The position numbers and the translations under genes were made by a program. A stretch of DNA of 48,089 nt, from assembly GCA_009780825.1 (NCBI GenBank), contig WQZH01000018.1:1-48089 (forward strand). Reading direction: 5' to 3'. How positions within the stretch are numbered: the first letter of the stretch is position 1; every line of letters begins with the position of its first letter. The notes under the pieces are model-generated. The model searched no databases and was not told the DNA's origin. It saw only the letters and a program-made list of their open reading frames with translations. The stretch is from Desulfobulbus sp. (GTDB taxonomy: Bacteria > Desulfobacterota > Desulfobulbia > Desulfobulbales > Desulfobulbaceae). Below, in pieces: positions 23,588-32,032 of the stretch.

Positions 23588-24622
23588 GTGCTGCTCGTTT
23601 TCATTCTTGTCGTGAGTGCCGCCCTGCTGACTTCCGCCACCTGCTCGCTGTTTGAGGCCACGCTTCTTTCCTTGTCAGTGGCGCAAGTTGAACTGATGAC
23701 CGAAACCCATCCCCGTCAAGCCAAGGGCATGAAACAGCTCAAGGAAAACATTGAACAGCCGATCACCGCCATCATTACCCTCAACACCGTGGCGCACACC
23801 ATCGGCGCCGCGGTTGCCGGCGCCGCGGCGGTCGCCCTGTTCGGCCAGGACGGTCTCCTCTGGTTTTCCCTGGCCTTCACCTTGGCCATCCTGCTGTTCG
23901 CCGAGATTTTGCCCAAGACCATCGGCGTCGCCTTTGCCCGGCGATTGGGTCCTCACATCGTCCGGCCGCTCCGCTTCATGATCACCATGCTGCTGCCGCT
24001 GATCTGGTTGGCGCAGCAAATGACCCGCCTGGTGCCCAACAACCGTAAACCGCAGCACTTCTCAGCGGAAGAGCTCAAAACCATCGCCAGTCTGAGCCGG
24101 AAATCCGGAGGTATTGAGGCCGGCCAGGAAACGGTGATCGCCAATATCCTCCAGTTGGGCGAAAAAACCGTTCGCCAGGTCATGACCCCACGCACGGTCA
24201 CCTTTTCCGCCCCTCAATCGCTGACGATCAAGGAGGCGGCCCGCATGGAGGGCAAGTGGCGGATGCACAGCCGAGTGCCGGTTTACGACGGCGAACCCGA
24301 CAATGTGGTGGGGATCGTGCTCAACCAGGATGTACTTATGGCGGCGGCCATCGGCCAAGACTTCCTCAAACTCCAGCAGATCATGCGTCCTGTCCATTTC
24401 GTGCCGGAAACCGCGCCACTGGACCGTATCTTTGTCGATTTCTTCGAACGATCCCAGCACCTGTTCGTGGTGGTCGACGAATACGGCAGCATTACCGGGG
24501 TCATCAGCATGGAAGATATCCTGGAAGAAATTATTGGCCGGGAAATTGTCGATGAATCCGACAAGGCCCGTAATATGCGGGAATTGGCCATAATCAGAAG
24601 CAAGAAACTCCATACCATCTGA
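23588..24622 (+). CDS. CNNM-domain / CBS-pair membrane protein (CorC/HlyC type)
   Basis: Integral membrane protein with an N-terminal DUF21/CNNM transmembrane domain (about residues 1-150: LLVFILVVSAALLTSATCSLFEATLLSLS, then TAIITLNTVAHTIGAAVAGAAAVAL and LAFTLAILLFAEILPKTIGVAFA). A CBS pair follows (about 200-325: VRQVMTPR, SRVPVYDGEPDNVVGIVLNQDVL, LFVVVDEYGSITGVISMEDILEEIIG). The family is tied to Mg2+ or Co2+ efflux and homeostasis; the substrate here is inferred. I chose GTG 23588 because TGGAGG stands 6 bases before it. The much longer open frame to its left is the antisense shadow of pepA. The CorC_HlyC C-terminal domain is absent; the chain ends soon after the second CBS motif. Confidence 0.88.
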   Translation: MLLVFILVVSAALLTSATCSLFEATLLSLSVAQVELMTETHPRQAKGMKQLKENIEQPITAIITLNTVAHTIGAAVAGAAAVALFGQDGLLWFSLAFTLAILLFAEILPKTIGVAFARRLGPHIVRPLRFMITMLLPLIWLAQQMTRLVPNNRKPQHFSAEELKTIASLSRKSGGIEAGQETVIANILQLGEKTVRQVMTPRTVTFSAPQSLTIKEAARMEGKWRMHSRVPVYDGEPDNVVGIVLNQDVLMAAAIGQDFLKLQQIMRPVHFVPETAPLDRIFVDFFERSQHLFVVVDEYGSITGVISMEDILEEIIGREIVDESDKARNMRELAIIRSKKLHTI

Positions 24623-24842
24623 ACGTTCCGGAAAAAGGGCGCCGCATCGCTCAGGCAGAACTGGCGATCTGCGTCATTTCATGGTAGGGTGCCGCCTAAT
24701 TCTAGCCTCATGGCGCGAATCGTTCACGAAAATGTTCGTTTCATCCCATGATGACCGGCACGGGATATCTCCTCAGGTGATTGCACTGTACAGCCCCTTG
24801 TTTCCCGACCGCCTTCTTTTGCATCCCTCCAGGGAATATTCC

Positions 24843-25520
24843 ATGAAGAGCCCCTTATTTTCCATATCATATCGACCAAGTGCCATCATGGTCCCTCTGC
24901 TGATCATCTGGCTCGCCGCGCCGGTGTACGCAGAGATCCTCTATATCAAGCCGAGCTTGGAAGTATTCATGCGCAAAAATCCCGGCGATAACGCCCAGAT
25001 TGTTGCCACGGTTCCCTTGGGGACAGCCGTAGAACTGATACAAGGGGGCAAGGAGTGGGCACGGGTCCGGCTGCAGAACGGTACCGAGGGCTGGGTGCGC
25101 AGCCGCTTTCTCGGCAGTTCGCCGCTGCTCCCGGTGACCAGCATCAAACCGGGACTGGGGCCAGACGGGACCGTGACCGATCCCCAGGGACGATTCCGGG
25201 ACATTGTCGGGGACAACGAGCGGCTGCGCAAGGAACTGGCGGCCTGTACCACCGATCGCAGCACCCTGGCCGATAAATACCAGACCCTGGTCGCCGATCC
25301 CTCCAGCGGCATCCACACCAAAAACTCCCTGGGCGAGGCGCAACAACAGGTCGAGACCCTGCGCCAGCAGTTGACCGAAGCCCAGATCGAGTGCACGGTT
25401 TTGAAAAAAAATCGATCGATCATCTGGTTCTTCACCGGCGCCATCGTTCTGCTGTTCGGCTGGCTGCTCGGTCGCCTGAGCGCCACCGGCCGGAAGAAAA
25501 AGCCTTCCCTGATGGCCTGA
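24843..25520 (+). CDS. Exported SH3-domain protein with C-terminal membrane anchor (TIGR04211-like)
   Basis: This 225-residue protein has a signal peptide ending near PVYA-EIL (about residue 30). A bacterial SH3 domain follows (about 32-95, with LEVFMRKNPGDNAQIVATVPLGT and EWARVRLQNGTEGWVRSRFL), then a coiled coil (about 120-195) and a single C-terminal membrane helix (WFFTGAIVLLFGWLLGRLS). The order matches the SH3 proteins of the YgiM/TIGR04211 group, thought to act at the periplasmic face in envelope functions. No enzymatic motif is present. ATG 24843 follows CAGGGA at 7 bases. It converges on the HtrA gene with only 21 bases between stops. Confidence 0.85.
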   Translation: MKSPLFSISYRPSAIMVPLLIIWLAAPVYAEILYIKPSLEVFMRKNPGDNAQIVATVPLGTAVELIQGGKEWARVRLQNGTEGWVRSRFLGSSPLLPVTSIKPGLGPDGTVTDPQGRFRDIVGDNERLRKELAACTTDRSTLADKYQTLVADPSSGIHTKNSLGEAQQQVETLRQQLTEAQIECTVLKKNRSIIWFFTGAIVLLFGWLLGRLSATGRKKKPSLMA

Positions 25521-25541
25521 CACCTCGGGAGGCCGCCGCCC

Positions 25542-26627
25542 TCAGTTCATCGCTTCAAGCACCACCTGCACATCGACCGTGCCCGAATCGCGCATCAGGG
25601 TCAGGGTGATGCTCCGGCCCACCTCGTAGCGTTCCAGTTCGTCGCACAGGGTGTCGTAATCCTTAACCGTTTTACCATTGACCGCGAGAATGATGTCGCC
25701 CAGCACCAACCCGTTGCGCACTTGCTCGGTACCGCGCAGCCCCGCTTTTTCCGCTGTTGAACCGGGCAGCACCTTCAAGATCATGACCCCTTCCAATCCC
25801 AGCTCGCCGGTCAGCCGGCGGTTGGCAAGAGCAATGCCCAGGCCGGGCCGGATCAGTTTGCCCTTGGCAATGATCTGTGGCACCACCCGGTTGACTTCGC
25901 CCACGGGCACCGCGAATCCGATACCCGAACTGGCCCCGGACGGGCTGTAAATGGCGGTGTTGACACCGATCAGCCGGCCGGCGCTGTCCAGTAGCGGCCC
26001 GCCGGAATTGCCCGGATTGATGGCTGCATCGGTTTGGATGACATCATGGATGGTCCGGCCCGTGACCGCCGTGATCTCCCGGCCGAGGGCGCTCACGATG
26101 CCGGTGGTCAGGGTCTGATCCAAACCAAAGGGATTGCCGATGGCAAAGACCTTCTGCCCCACCAGCAGATCTCTGGACTCGCCAAGGGTGATAGGCTGCA
26201 GCTTGTCAGCCGGGGCGCTGATTTGCACCACCGCCAGATCACGGTCCGGAGCCGTTCCCACCAGCACAGCCTTCCAGGTGGAATGGTCGGCCAAGGTCAC
26301 CTCCAGCCGGCTGGCGTCGGAAATGACATGGTAGTTGGTCACGATCCGCCCCTGCTTGTCCCAGATGAAGCCTGATCCCGTTCCTTGAGGGATCTCATAG
26401 ATATTGAGGTTGAAAAGATTGCGGCGTACCGCGATGCTGGTGATATACACCACCGAGGGTGCGGCGTTGCGGAAGATATCGATGGTGTTTTTCTCGTCGG
26501 CAGCCAGATCTCCCCGCGCTTCGACCGGTCTGGGCACCGCCTTGGGATCGTGAAGTGGCGGCTGAAACGTCTGCAACAGCAACCAGCCAACCACTCCGGC
26601 AATCAGTGCGCAATACAATGCCTTCAT
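25542..26627 (-). CDS. Membrane-anchored HtrA-type serine protease (S1C, DegS/DegQ-like)
   Basis: Periplasmic quality-control protease. An uncleaved N-terminal hydrophobic anchor (residues 3-20, LYCALIAGVVGWLLLQT) precedes the trypsin-fold domain. Its triad is His100 (GRIVTNYHVIS), Asp130 (PDRDLAVVQI) and Ser208 (INPGNSGGPLL). One PDZ domain follows (about 255-355, LEGVMILKVLPGSTAEKAGLRG, NGLVLGDIILAVNGKTV). One PDZ plus an N-terminal anchor resembles DegS more than DegP/DegQ, but the 361-residue length fits either. The LA loop is short. It is last in a minus-strand group with a 48-residue protein and a DUF2065 protein. Confidence 0.93.
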   Translation of the reverse strand: MKALYCALIAGVVGWLLLQTFQPPLHDPKAVPRPVEARGDLAADEKNTIDIFRNAAPSVVYITSIAVRRNLFNLNIYEIPQGTGSGFIWDKQGRIVTNYHVISDASRLEVTLADHSTWKAVLVGTAPDRDLAVVQISAPADKLQPITLGESRDLLVGQKVFAIGNPFGLDQTLTTGIVSALGREITAVTGRTIHDVIQTDAAINPGNSGGPLLDSAGRLIGVNTAIYSPSGASSGIGFAVPVGEVNRVVPQIIAKGKLIRPGLGIALANRRLTGELGLEGVMILKVLPGSTAEKAGLRGTEQVRNGLVLGDIILAVNGKTVKDYDTLCDELERYEVGRSITLTLMRDSGTVDVQVVLEAMN

Positions 26628-26739
26628 CTGGTTTCCCTCGGAAAAGGCGGGCAGAAGGCCTCGCGATACCCGATGTTGCCGGGATCAGAGCCCGCCTTCC
26701 GTCGGAAAAAAGCAAGGTCAAAAACGAGGACAGGATTAC

Positions 26740-26886
26740 TTACTTGCTGATCTCGGAGATCCGGTCGGTAATGGTTTCAATGGGGTCGGCATCGAAATCG
26801 ATCTTGGCTTTGAGGATGAAAAGCAAGATGTCCTCACTCTTCTGCTTGGTAAAAAATTCCACGCGAAAATCGTTCAATATTGGCAA
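26740..26886 (-). CDS. Small hypothetical protein, 48 residues, TTG start
   Basis: A short frame encodes an acidic/basic-balanced protein (NDFRVEFFTKQKSEDILLFI, then LKAKIDFDADPIETITDRIS) ending ISEISK-stop. It has the amino-acid make-up of a real folded protein and lies between the DUF2065 and HtrA genes on the same strand. No ATG is available in this frame after the upstream TAG; TTG at 26886 or 26877 would have to serve. A good GGAGGG site sits 20 or more bases upstream, with an ATG in another frame beside it that reads only 13 codons. I do not recognise a family. A frameshift at the 5' end is possible. Confidence 0.5.
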   Translation of the reverse strand: MPILNDFRVEFFTKQKSEDILLFILKAKIDFDADPIETITDRISEISK

Positions 26887-27092
26887 TGACGAAACCGTTG
26901 CCGCTTTCCCTCCATACTATCTTGTCGCCTAACCAGGAATAGTTTGAGAAGAATTGACCATGGGCAGCGTTCTGGACCCTGGGTGCGGAAACGGCATGTC
27001 AAAGAAAAAACCGTGCACCAAGGAAAGTCCATCGGGACAAGGAGGCTCCGGCAACGCTTCGGCTCCTCTGGGGCTGGCTGATTGCGGACAAT

Positions 27093-27293
27093 TCAGTCGA
27101 ACACACCGTTTTTTTGCGCTAAAGCGCACAAAAGCAACCCCACGGCCATGGCGGCCAAACCTATCCGGCGCAAAAGATGAGGCGGCATGACAGCAATTTG
27201 CTGAAGCCAGCGCTGCATGGCTTCGGGCGAGGCGACATAGGGCAGTCCCTCAAGAACGAGCACCAGTCCGATCAGTGTTACCAGGAGTTTCAT
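27093..27293 (-). CDS. DUF2065 (YjeT-like) small membrane protein
   Basis: This 66-residue protein has two predicted membrane helices: residues 2-16 (KLLVTLIGLVLVLEGLPY) and about 43-60 (IGLAAMAVGLLLCALAQ), joined by SPEAMQRWLQQIAVMPPHLLRR. The layout and the EGLPY/PEAM.RWL pattern fit DUF2065, the E. coli YjeT family of unknown function, which in enterobacteria lies beside the hflKC protease regulators. Here it stands upstream of an HtrA protease, a parallel link with membrane proteolysis. ATG 27293 is chosen; the frame is open to 27329 but the extra residues do not fit the family. Confidence 0.82.
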   Translation of the reverse strand: MKLLVTLIGLVLVLEGLPYVASPEAMQRWLQQIAVMPPHLLRRIGLAAMAVGLLLCALAQKNGVFD

Positions 27294-27344
27294 GAATGGT
27301 GCTTTACCAGAAAGCGATTGACGGTGCAACAGGCCACAAAGCTG

Positions 27345-27374
27345 TTGACAATGGCCGGCAAAAAAAAGTACCTT
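27345..27374 (+). promoter_or_regulatory. Candidate promoter of purM
   Basis: TTGACA (27345-27350) and TACCTT (27369-27374) are 18 bases apart, with an A-rich spacer, about 73 bases upstream of the purM start. It lies in the divergent gap between the DUF2065 gene and purM. No purine operator could be recognised. Confidence 0.55.
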
Positions 27375-27453
27375 GCCCCAGTCGCAGCAGCACTCAATTC
27401 ATAGATATCTTGCACCAAACGCCGCGCTGGCGGCTGACCCTCGACGACTCTCC

Positions 27454-28512
27454 ATGACCCAATCATCCTCGAAATACAGTGAAGCCGGCGTCGATATAGA
27501 CAGAGGCAATCTTTTTGTTTCCCGGATCAAAAACATCGTGGCCGGAACCCATCGGCGCGGTGTGATCTCCGACATCGGCGGCTTCTCCGGCCTGTTCGCC
27601 ATCGGCAACGAAGACCTGAAAAATCCGGTCCTGGTCGCCTCCACCGATGGTGTGGGCACCAAACTGACGATAGCCAAGATGTGCCACAAGCACGACACTA
27701 TCGGCATCGACCTGGTGGCAATGTGCGTCAACGACGTCATTGTCAGCGGCGCCAAACCTCTCTTCTTTCTCGATTATTTCGCCAGCAGCGTCTTGGATAT
27801 CGACGTGGCCACCGATGTGGTCCGAGGCATTGCCGAAGGATGTAAGCTGGCACTCTGTTCTCTGATCGGCGGAGAGACGGCGGAGATGCCCGGTCTGTAC
27901 CAACCGGGCGATTACGACTTGGCAGGCTTCGTCATTGGTATCGGTGACCGCAACGCCCTTGTCGATGGCAGTGACATCCGGGTCGGTGACCGGATCATCG
28001 GGCTGGCCTCATCGGGATTTCATTCCAACGGCTATTCCTTGGTCCGCAAAATTTTCTTCGAGGAGCTAGGCAAGAAGGTCGACGATTTCATTGAGGAGTT
28101 CGGTTGCACACTCGGAGAGGAACTGTTGAAACCCACCCGAATCTACGTGGACAGCATAACCAGCATCCTGCGCCGCTACCGGATTCACGGCTTGGTTCAT
28201 ATCACCGGCGGTGGCTTCATCGACAATATTCCCCGTATCCTGCCCGCCGGCTGCGCCTCCCACATCCACCCCGGCAGTTGGCCCGTCCCGCCCTGTTTCT
28301 CCTACCTGCAGGAAAAAGGCGACATTACAGCCAGTGAAATGTACCGGACCTTCAACATGGGCATCGGCATGATGGCCATAGTCCCGGAACACAGTGTCGA
28401 AGACATTCTGCATCAGTTCGGCGCCCACGGCGAGCATCCCTACCTCATCGGTGAAATCAAGGCGACCCGGGATAACAACGGCGGACAGGTTATCATCGAC
28501 GGAATCTGTTGA
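27454..28512 (+). CDS. purM: Phosphoribosylformylglycinamidine cyclo-ligase (AIR synthetase)
   Basis: Purine-synthesis enzyme closing the imidazole ring of FGAM, using ATP, to give AIR. The N-terminal half has SSKYSEAGVDIDRGN, LVASTDGVGTKLTIA (ATP and substrate site) and IGIDLVAMCVNDVIVSGAKPLFFLDYFA. GGETAEMPGLY and GLASSGFHSNGYSLVR follow, and near the C-terminus HITGGGFIDNIPRIL and TFNMGIGMM. All are family signatures in the right order. The product is 352 residues, the usual length. ATG 27454 is chosen from family length because no clear ribosome site is present. A strong terminator follows at 28534, so it is a single-gene unit apart from other pur genes. Confidence 0.96.
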   Translation: MTQSSSKYSEAGVDIDRGNLFVSRIKNIVAGTHRRGVISDIGGFSGLFAIGNEDLKNPVLVASTDGVGTKLTIAKMCHKHDTIGIDLVAMCVNDVIVSGAKPLFFLDYFASSVLDIDVATDVVRGIAEGCKLALCSLIGGETAEMPGLYQPGDYDLAGFVIGIGDRNALVDGSDIRVGDRIIGLASSGFHSNGYSLVRKIFFEELGKKVDDFIEEFGCTLGEELLKPTRIYVDSITSILRRYRIHGLVHITGGGFIDNIPRILPAGCASHIHPGSWPVPPCFSYLQEKGDITASEMYRTFNMGIGMMAIVPEHSVEDILHQFGAHGEHPYLIGEIKATRDNNGGQVIIDGIC

Positions 28513-28533
28513 ATCCGGCAATCCATTCAAAAT

Positions 28534-28571
28534 AAAACAACTCCGGAAGCATTACTATCCGGAGTTGTTTT
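28534..28571 (+). terminator. purM terminator
   Basis: A 14-bp stem, AAAACAACTCCGGA (28534-28547) with 28558-28571, has a 10-base loop and ends in GTTTTGTTG. It begins 22 bases after the purM stop. Confidence 0.9.
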
Positions 28572-28629
28572 GTTGAATTCGCACCACCACCTTCCCTTAC
28601 GGTTTCTCAGATAGGCCCGCGCTGATTCG

Positions 28630-28659
28630 TTGCAGTGCGTACATTTTTGCCGATACAAT
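28630..28659 (+). promoter_or_regulatory. Candidate promoter of the V4R gene
   Basis: TTGCAG (28630-28635) and TACAAT (28654-28659) are 18 bases apart, about 93 bases before the V4R start. Downstream, GCGCAAAT is repeated in tandem 10 bases apart around 28693-28710. Such a repeat could be a regulator site. Confidence 0.5.
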
Positions 28660-28751
28660 TCAACCGATATAAAATTCGTTCTTGAATTACCGGCGCAAAT
28701 AGCGCAAATTAAGAGAGGCTAACTTTTAATTTTTTACAAGGAGATGAGGAG

Positions 28752-29288
28752 ATGAGTAATGTATTTTTAAGAAATACTGGTCATAGTGTTTTTTCTTGGG
28801 AGAGACTTGGCAATATCAAGGAAGGCCGCGGAGATCTGGGCGAAGACATGCCTGTGCTTGTGTATCGTCTGATGCAATTTACCATGCTGGATGTATTGGC
28901 CAAGGCGCATGGCGGAGAGCAGGCCAATGAATATTTTCGTCAGGCCGGTTTCCTGGCCGGGATGGAGTTTGCCAAAAATACCCTTGACTTGAAAACAGAC
29001 TTCAATACGTTTTTGGCCAACCTGCAGAACACATTGCAGACGATGAAGATTGGCATTCTGCGCATGGAAGCGTTTGACTCAGACACAGGGAGTATTGTGC
29101 TCACAGTGGGACAGGATTTGGACTGCAGCGGTTTGCCCATCACCAACGAAAACGTCTGCAGTTACGATGAAGGATTTATCGCCGGTATTCTCGAGGCATA
29201 CACCGGCAAAAAATATGATGTCCGCGAGGTGGATTGTTGGGCCAATGGCGATCGGGTATGCCGCTTTAACGGGATTGTTGTGGATTGA
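28752..29288 (+). CDS. V4R (4-vinyl reductase) domain protein
   Basis: This soluble 178-residue protein has an N-terminal helical part (about 1-80, with RLMQFTMLDVLAKAHGGEQANEYFRQAGFLAGMEF) and a C-terminal V4R domain. That domain ends in the typical GLPITNENVCSYDEGFIAGILEAYTGKKYDVREVDCWANGDRVCRF region, broken here by no gap; cysteines are at Cys137, 162 and 170 by position estimate. V4R domains bind small molecules, often hydrocarbons or tetrapyrrole precursors, and are used as sensors. A strong AAGGAGATGAGGAG site precedes ATG 28752. The next plus-strand gene is a soluble hybrid kinase with no sensor for outside signals. I infer that this protein supplies the input to that kinase; the ligand is unknown. 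Confidence 0.85.
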   Translation: MSNVFLRNTGHSVFSWERLGNIKEGRGDLGEDMPVLVYRLMQFTMLDVLAKAHGGEQANEYFRQAGFLAGMEFAKNTLDLKTDFNTFLANLQNTLQTMKIGILRMEAFDSDTGSIVLTVGQDLDCSGLPITNENVCSYDEGFIAGILEAYTGKKYDVREVDCWANGDRVCRFNGIVVD

Positions 29289-29618
29289 TTCCCGCAAGCA
29301 GACTCAAGATCTGTATTGGTAAAAAAAAAATGTACCACCTGGTTGCCTAGTGTCCCGTGCGGTTAGTCACGTGTCATAATTTCCAAGGAATTCATAGAGA
29401 AACAACCCAGGATTGCGCCATAACTTGCGGATGTCTGGGTGAATGCCGTTGGAATGCAATGACAGAACTAACCAGACAGGACACTAGGATAGTGCGACTG
29501 TTCCTCTGGCACTGACAAGATCACAGGGTACAATCTGCGGTACTGCATGGCAGTAAAACAGCCCGCGGAAGAACTGTCCCGTCATGTGTGCACCAAGACG
29601 TAGCTTCAGAAGGTAATT
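29289..29618. other. Gap between the V4R and kinase genes
   Basis: This 330-base stretch holds the MITE-like element at 29348-29486 and otherwise no supported gene. After the element, a short region (29487-29618) should contain the promoter of the kinase gene, but no clear -35/-10 pair stands out. The element separates two genes that may once have been closer. Confidence 0.6.
29348..29486. mobile_element. MITE-like element with about 20-bp terminal inverted repeats and TA ends
   Basis: The left end TAGTGTCCCGTGCGGTTAGT and the reverse complement of the right end (29467-29486) agree in 17 of 20 positions. Weaker similarity (GTCAT, TTCC) extends about 45 bases inward. The whole is 139 bases and has no reading frame. 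The repeats begin GTGTCC and are flanked on both sides by TA, the target duplication expected of IS630/Tc1-mariner type elements. It is therefore probably a non-autonomous element moved by a transposase encoded elsewhere. The TA could also simply be part of the repeat, so the family call is tentative. Confidence 0.72.
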
Positions 29619-31682
29619 GTGGATCCGGCGGCCAATATCTTATTTAATTATTTACGCGACGTTATCTACAGTCCGGCAAACGCTGCCCTGAATATAGAGG
29701 CCCTACCCCAAGGCTTCCGTGATTTAGGGGAGGGTTTACAATATCTTGCGCAATGTGTTCTCGAGACCAGGAACTTTGCCCAGGCCTTGGCCAGGGGGGA
29801 CCTGGACAGCCCGCCGCCGTCACCCGGTAATGAGATTGCCGCTCCCCTGAAGTCGCTGCATTCGTCGCTGAAGCATTTAACATGGCAGAGCCAACAGGTA
29901 GCGCAAGGGGACTACCAGCAGCGTGTAGAATTTATGGGAGATTTCTCCATAGCATTCAACGCCATGGTCTACCAATTAGATGAACGCCGCAAAATAGATA
30001 CTGATGCAAAATTAAAATTACAGCGGCACGTCAATCTCTTGTTAAGTAACTGTCTGGATATTATCTTGTTATTTGACATTAACGGCAAAGTTGTCTTTAC
30101 AAGCAAATCATATCTGCATTGTAACAACATTGTAGATCCAAGCACAATCCAGGATAAATCATTCAAGGAATTGTTCACCGGTGTTGTAGACAATGATTCT
30201 CTACAATATATAAATGAATTGTTTCAGATCGCCATCGAGTTCAAGAAACCATCAGAAATAGAACAAAAGATTTCTTTCATTAAAGACGAAAATATACGAA
30301 ATTATACAATTAATGTCATACCAATGCTTGATGAAATTGGTGAAGTTGTCGGGACAATACTTTTCCTTCATGATATGACCGAGAGCATACGCGCACAACA
30401 TGCAGCAGAACATGCAAGAATAATTGCAGAACAATCAACTCGATCCAAGTCTGAATTTCTCGCTCGCATGAGTCATGAGATGAGAACCCCAATGAATGCT
30501 ATCATTGGCATGACAACAATTGCAAAATCTTCTGATGATCCATGTAGAAAGATATATTGCTTAGACAAGATTAACGATGCTTCACAACATTTACTAGGAG
30601 TTATTAATGACATCCTGGATATGTCCAAAATTGAAGCTGATAAACTTGACTTGTCTTTAAGTGAATTTAATCTTCAAAAGATGGTTCATAGAATCATCAG
30701 TATTTTAAATTTCCGTATCGAAGAACAGAAACAGACCTTATCGGTTGATATTGACCGCGATATACCCGAAAACATCGTATCAGACGAGCAGCGCTTGGCG
30801 CAGGTTCTCATGAATCTCCTGTCTAACGCCACCAAATTTACCCCTGAACGCGGCGCGATATCGCTGAGCGCAAGAAAAATTGCCGAGTGTGACTCGATAT
30901 GCACCATTCGCTTTGTAGTAAAGGATAGTGGCATCGGTATATCTGAAGAGCAGCAGGAACGTCTGTTCATGCTGTTTGAGCAGGCTGACGGCAGCATCTC
31001 CCGCAAATTTGGCGGAACCGGGCTCGGGTTGGCCATCTCCAAGCGCATCGTCAATATGATGGGCGGTCGCGTATGGGTTGAATCGGAGCTTGGTCAAGGC
31101 GCTGCTTTCATTTTTGAAATCAAGGCCCAAATAGGTGCTCCGTCAAAGAGTTCCCTGGTTCCGCCCGATGACTCCGTCATAATTGCTGACGCGGGCCAAC
31201 AGGCGCACGAGGTAATGAATGCCGCCCAAGACGATATTCTGCCAGGGGTTGGTCTCTTTGCGGGCAGGCGGATCCTGGTGGTGGAAGATGTCGCCATGAA
31301 CCGCGAAATTATATCGGCACTGCTTGAAGAGACTGGATTAGAGATTGTTTTCGCCGTTGACGGGGTGGCGGCGGTTGCAGAATTTTCCGCCTCCTCCGAT
31401 GCGTATGACCTCATTCTGATGGATATCCATATGCCTAATATGGATGGATATGAGGCAACCAGGCGTATCCGCTCATTACGTTTACAGCAGGCGGATACGA
31501 TACCGATTGTTGCCATGACGGCCAATGTTTTCCGCGAGGACATTGACCGCTGTTTGGCCTCCGGCATGAACAGCCATCTCGGAAAACCTATTGATCTTGA
31601 CTTGCTTATCGCGGAACTTAAAAAACATCTGGGCACTGCCGCCAATAATTTTCAGACGCCACCACCGAGAACAACAACATAG
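29619..31682 (+). CDS. Soluble hybrid histidine kinase (HAMP-like, PAS, HK, receiver)
   Basis: This 687-residue kinase has no membrane segment. Residues 50-125 form HAMP-like helices (LARGDLDSPPPSPGNEIAAP, QQVAQGDYQQRVEFMGDFS), and a PAS domain covers about 135-250. The dimerisation helix has phospho-accepting His286 (FLARMSHEMRTPMN). The ATPase domain has N399/N403 (NLLSNATKF), DSGIGIS (436-442) and GTGLGLA (466-472). A C-terminal receiver (551-670) has phospho-accepting Asp602 (LILMDIHMPNMDG) and the Lys in GKPIDLD. The start is GTG 29619 after AGAAGG. Bases 30000-30780 are clearly richer in A and T than the rest of the window, while the ends of the gene are not. The adjacent V4R protein is the probable sensor partner. 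Confidence 0.92.
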   Translation: MDPAANILFNYLRDVIYSPANAALNIEALPQGFRDLGEGLQYLAQCVLETRNFAQALARGDLDSPPPSPGNEIAAPLKSLHSSLKHLTWQSQQVAQGDYQQRVEFMGDFSIAFNAMVYQLDERRKIDTDAKLKLQRHVNLLLSNCLDIILLFDINGKVVFTSKSYLHCNNIVDPSTIQDKSFKELFTGVVDNDSLQYINELFQIAIEFKKPSEIEQKISFIKDENIRNYTINVIPMLDEIGEVVGTILFLHDMTESIRAQHAAEHARIIAEQSTRSKSEFLARMSHEMRTPMNAIIGMTTIAKSSDDPCRKIYCLDKINDASQHLLGVINDILDMSKIEADKLDLSLSEFNLQKMVHRIISILNFRIEEQKQTLSVDIDRDIPENIVSDEQRLAQVLMNLLSNATKFTPERGAISLSARKIAECDSICTIRFVVKDSGIGISEEQQERLFMLFEQADGSISRKFGGTGLGLAISKRIVNMMGGRVWVESELGQGAAFIFEIKAQIGAPSKSSLVPPDDSVIIADAGQQAHEVMNAAQDDILPGVGLFAGRRILVVEDVAMNREIISALLEETGLEIVFAVDGVAAVAEFSASSDAYDLILMDIHMPNMDGYEATRRIRSLRLQQADTIPIVAMTANVFREDIDRCLASGMNSHLGKPIDLDLLIAELKKHLGTAANNFQTPPPRTTT

Positions 31683-32032
31683 GCGACGGCCTGTTCGGAT
31701 AACCTGCATGGCGACAACCCGCTGGCCGCCCCTCCCGGTCTTTGAATGCTCGGGTTCCCGAAGACTTCCACCGCCTCTTTCCGTTGGCAACGATGGAAGT
31801 CCTTTTGTGACGCAGAGAGAGGGCACGCCCACTGAGCAAAGCAACCCCTCTTGCTGATCTCCCAGATTCAATCACCAAGCCGTCTCTCTGATCAAGCCCA
31901 TACCCACCCAGATCTTCAGAATCGATCCAAGCAACTCCTGCCAGCGGGCAAGGGTGATATTCGGCCATGCCTCTTTTCGCTCAGGGTGGGCACCACAGCG
32001 GCAGGCCCGGGAAAGCCGCCCGCAGCCTCCCG
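31683..32032. other. 350-base gap between the kinase and EF-G genes, no supported gene
   Basis: The two flanking genes converge here. A minus-strand frame is open over the whole gap (from 31968 to 31618, beginning MAEYHPCPLAGVAW), but its composition is Arg- and Gly-rich, it has no ribosome site and it runs into the kinase gene. I treat it as chance or a decayed gene. No clear terminator hairpin was found. Confidence 0.5.

Noticed and set aside
31618..31968. A 116-codon minus-strand frame filling the gap after the kinase gene
   Set aside because: No ribosome site, Arg/Gly-rich composition, runs into the kinase gene and no recognisable family. Conservation would be needed to revive it.
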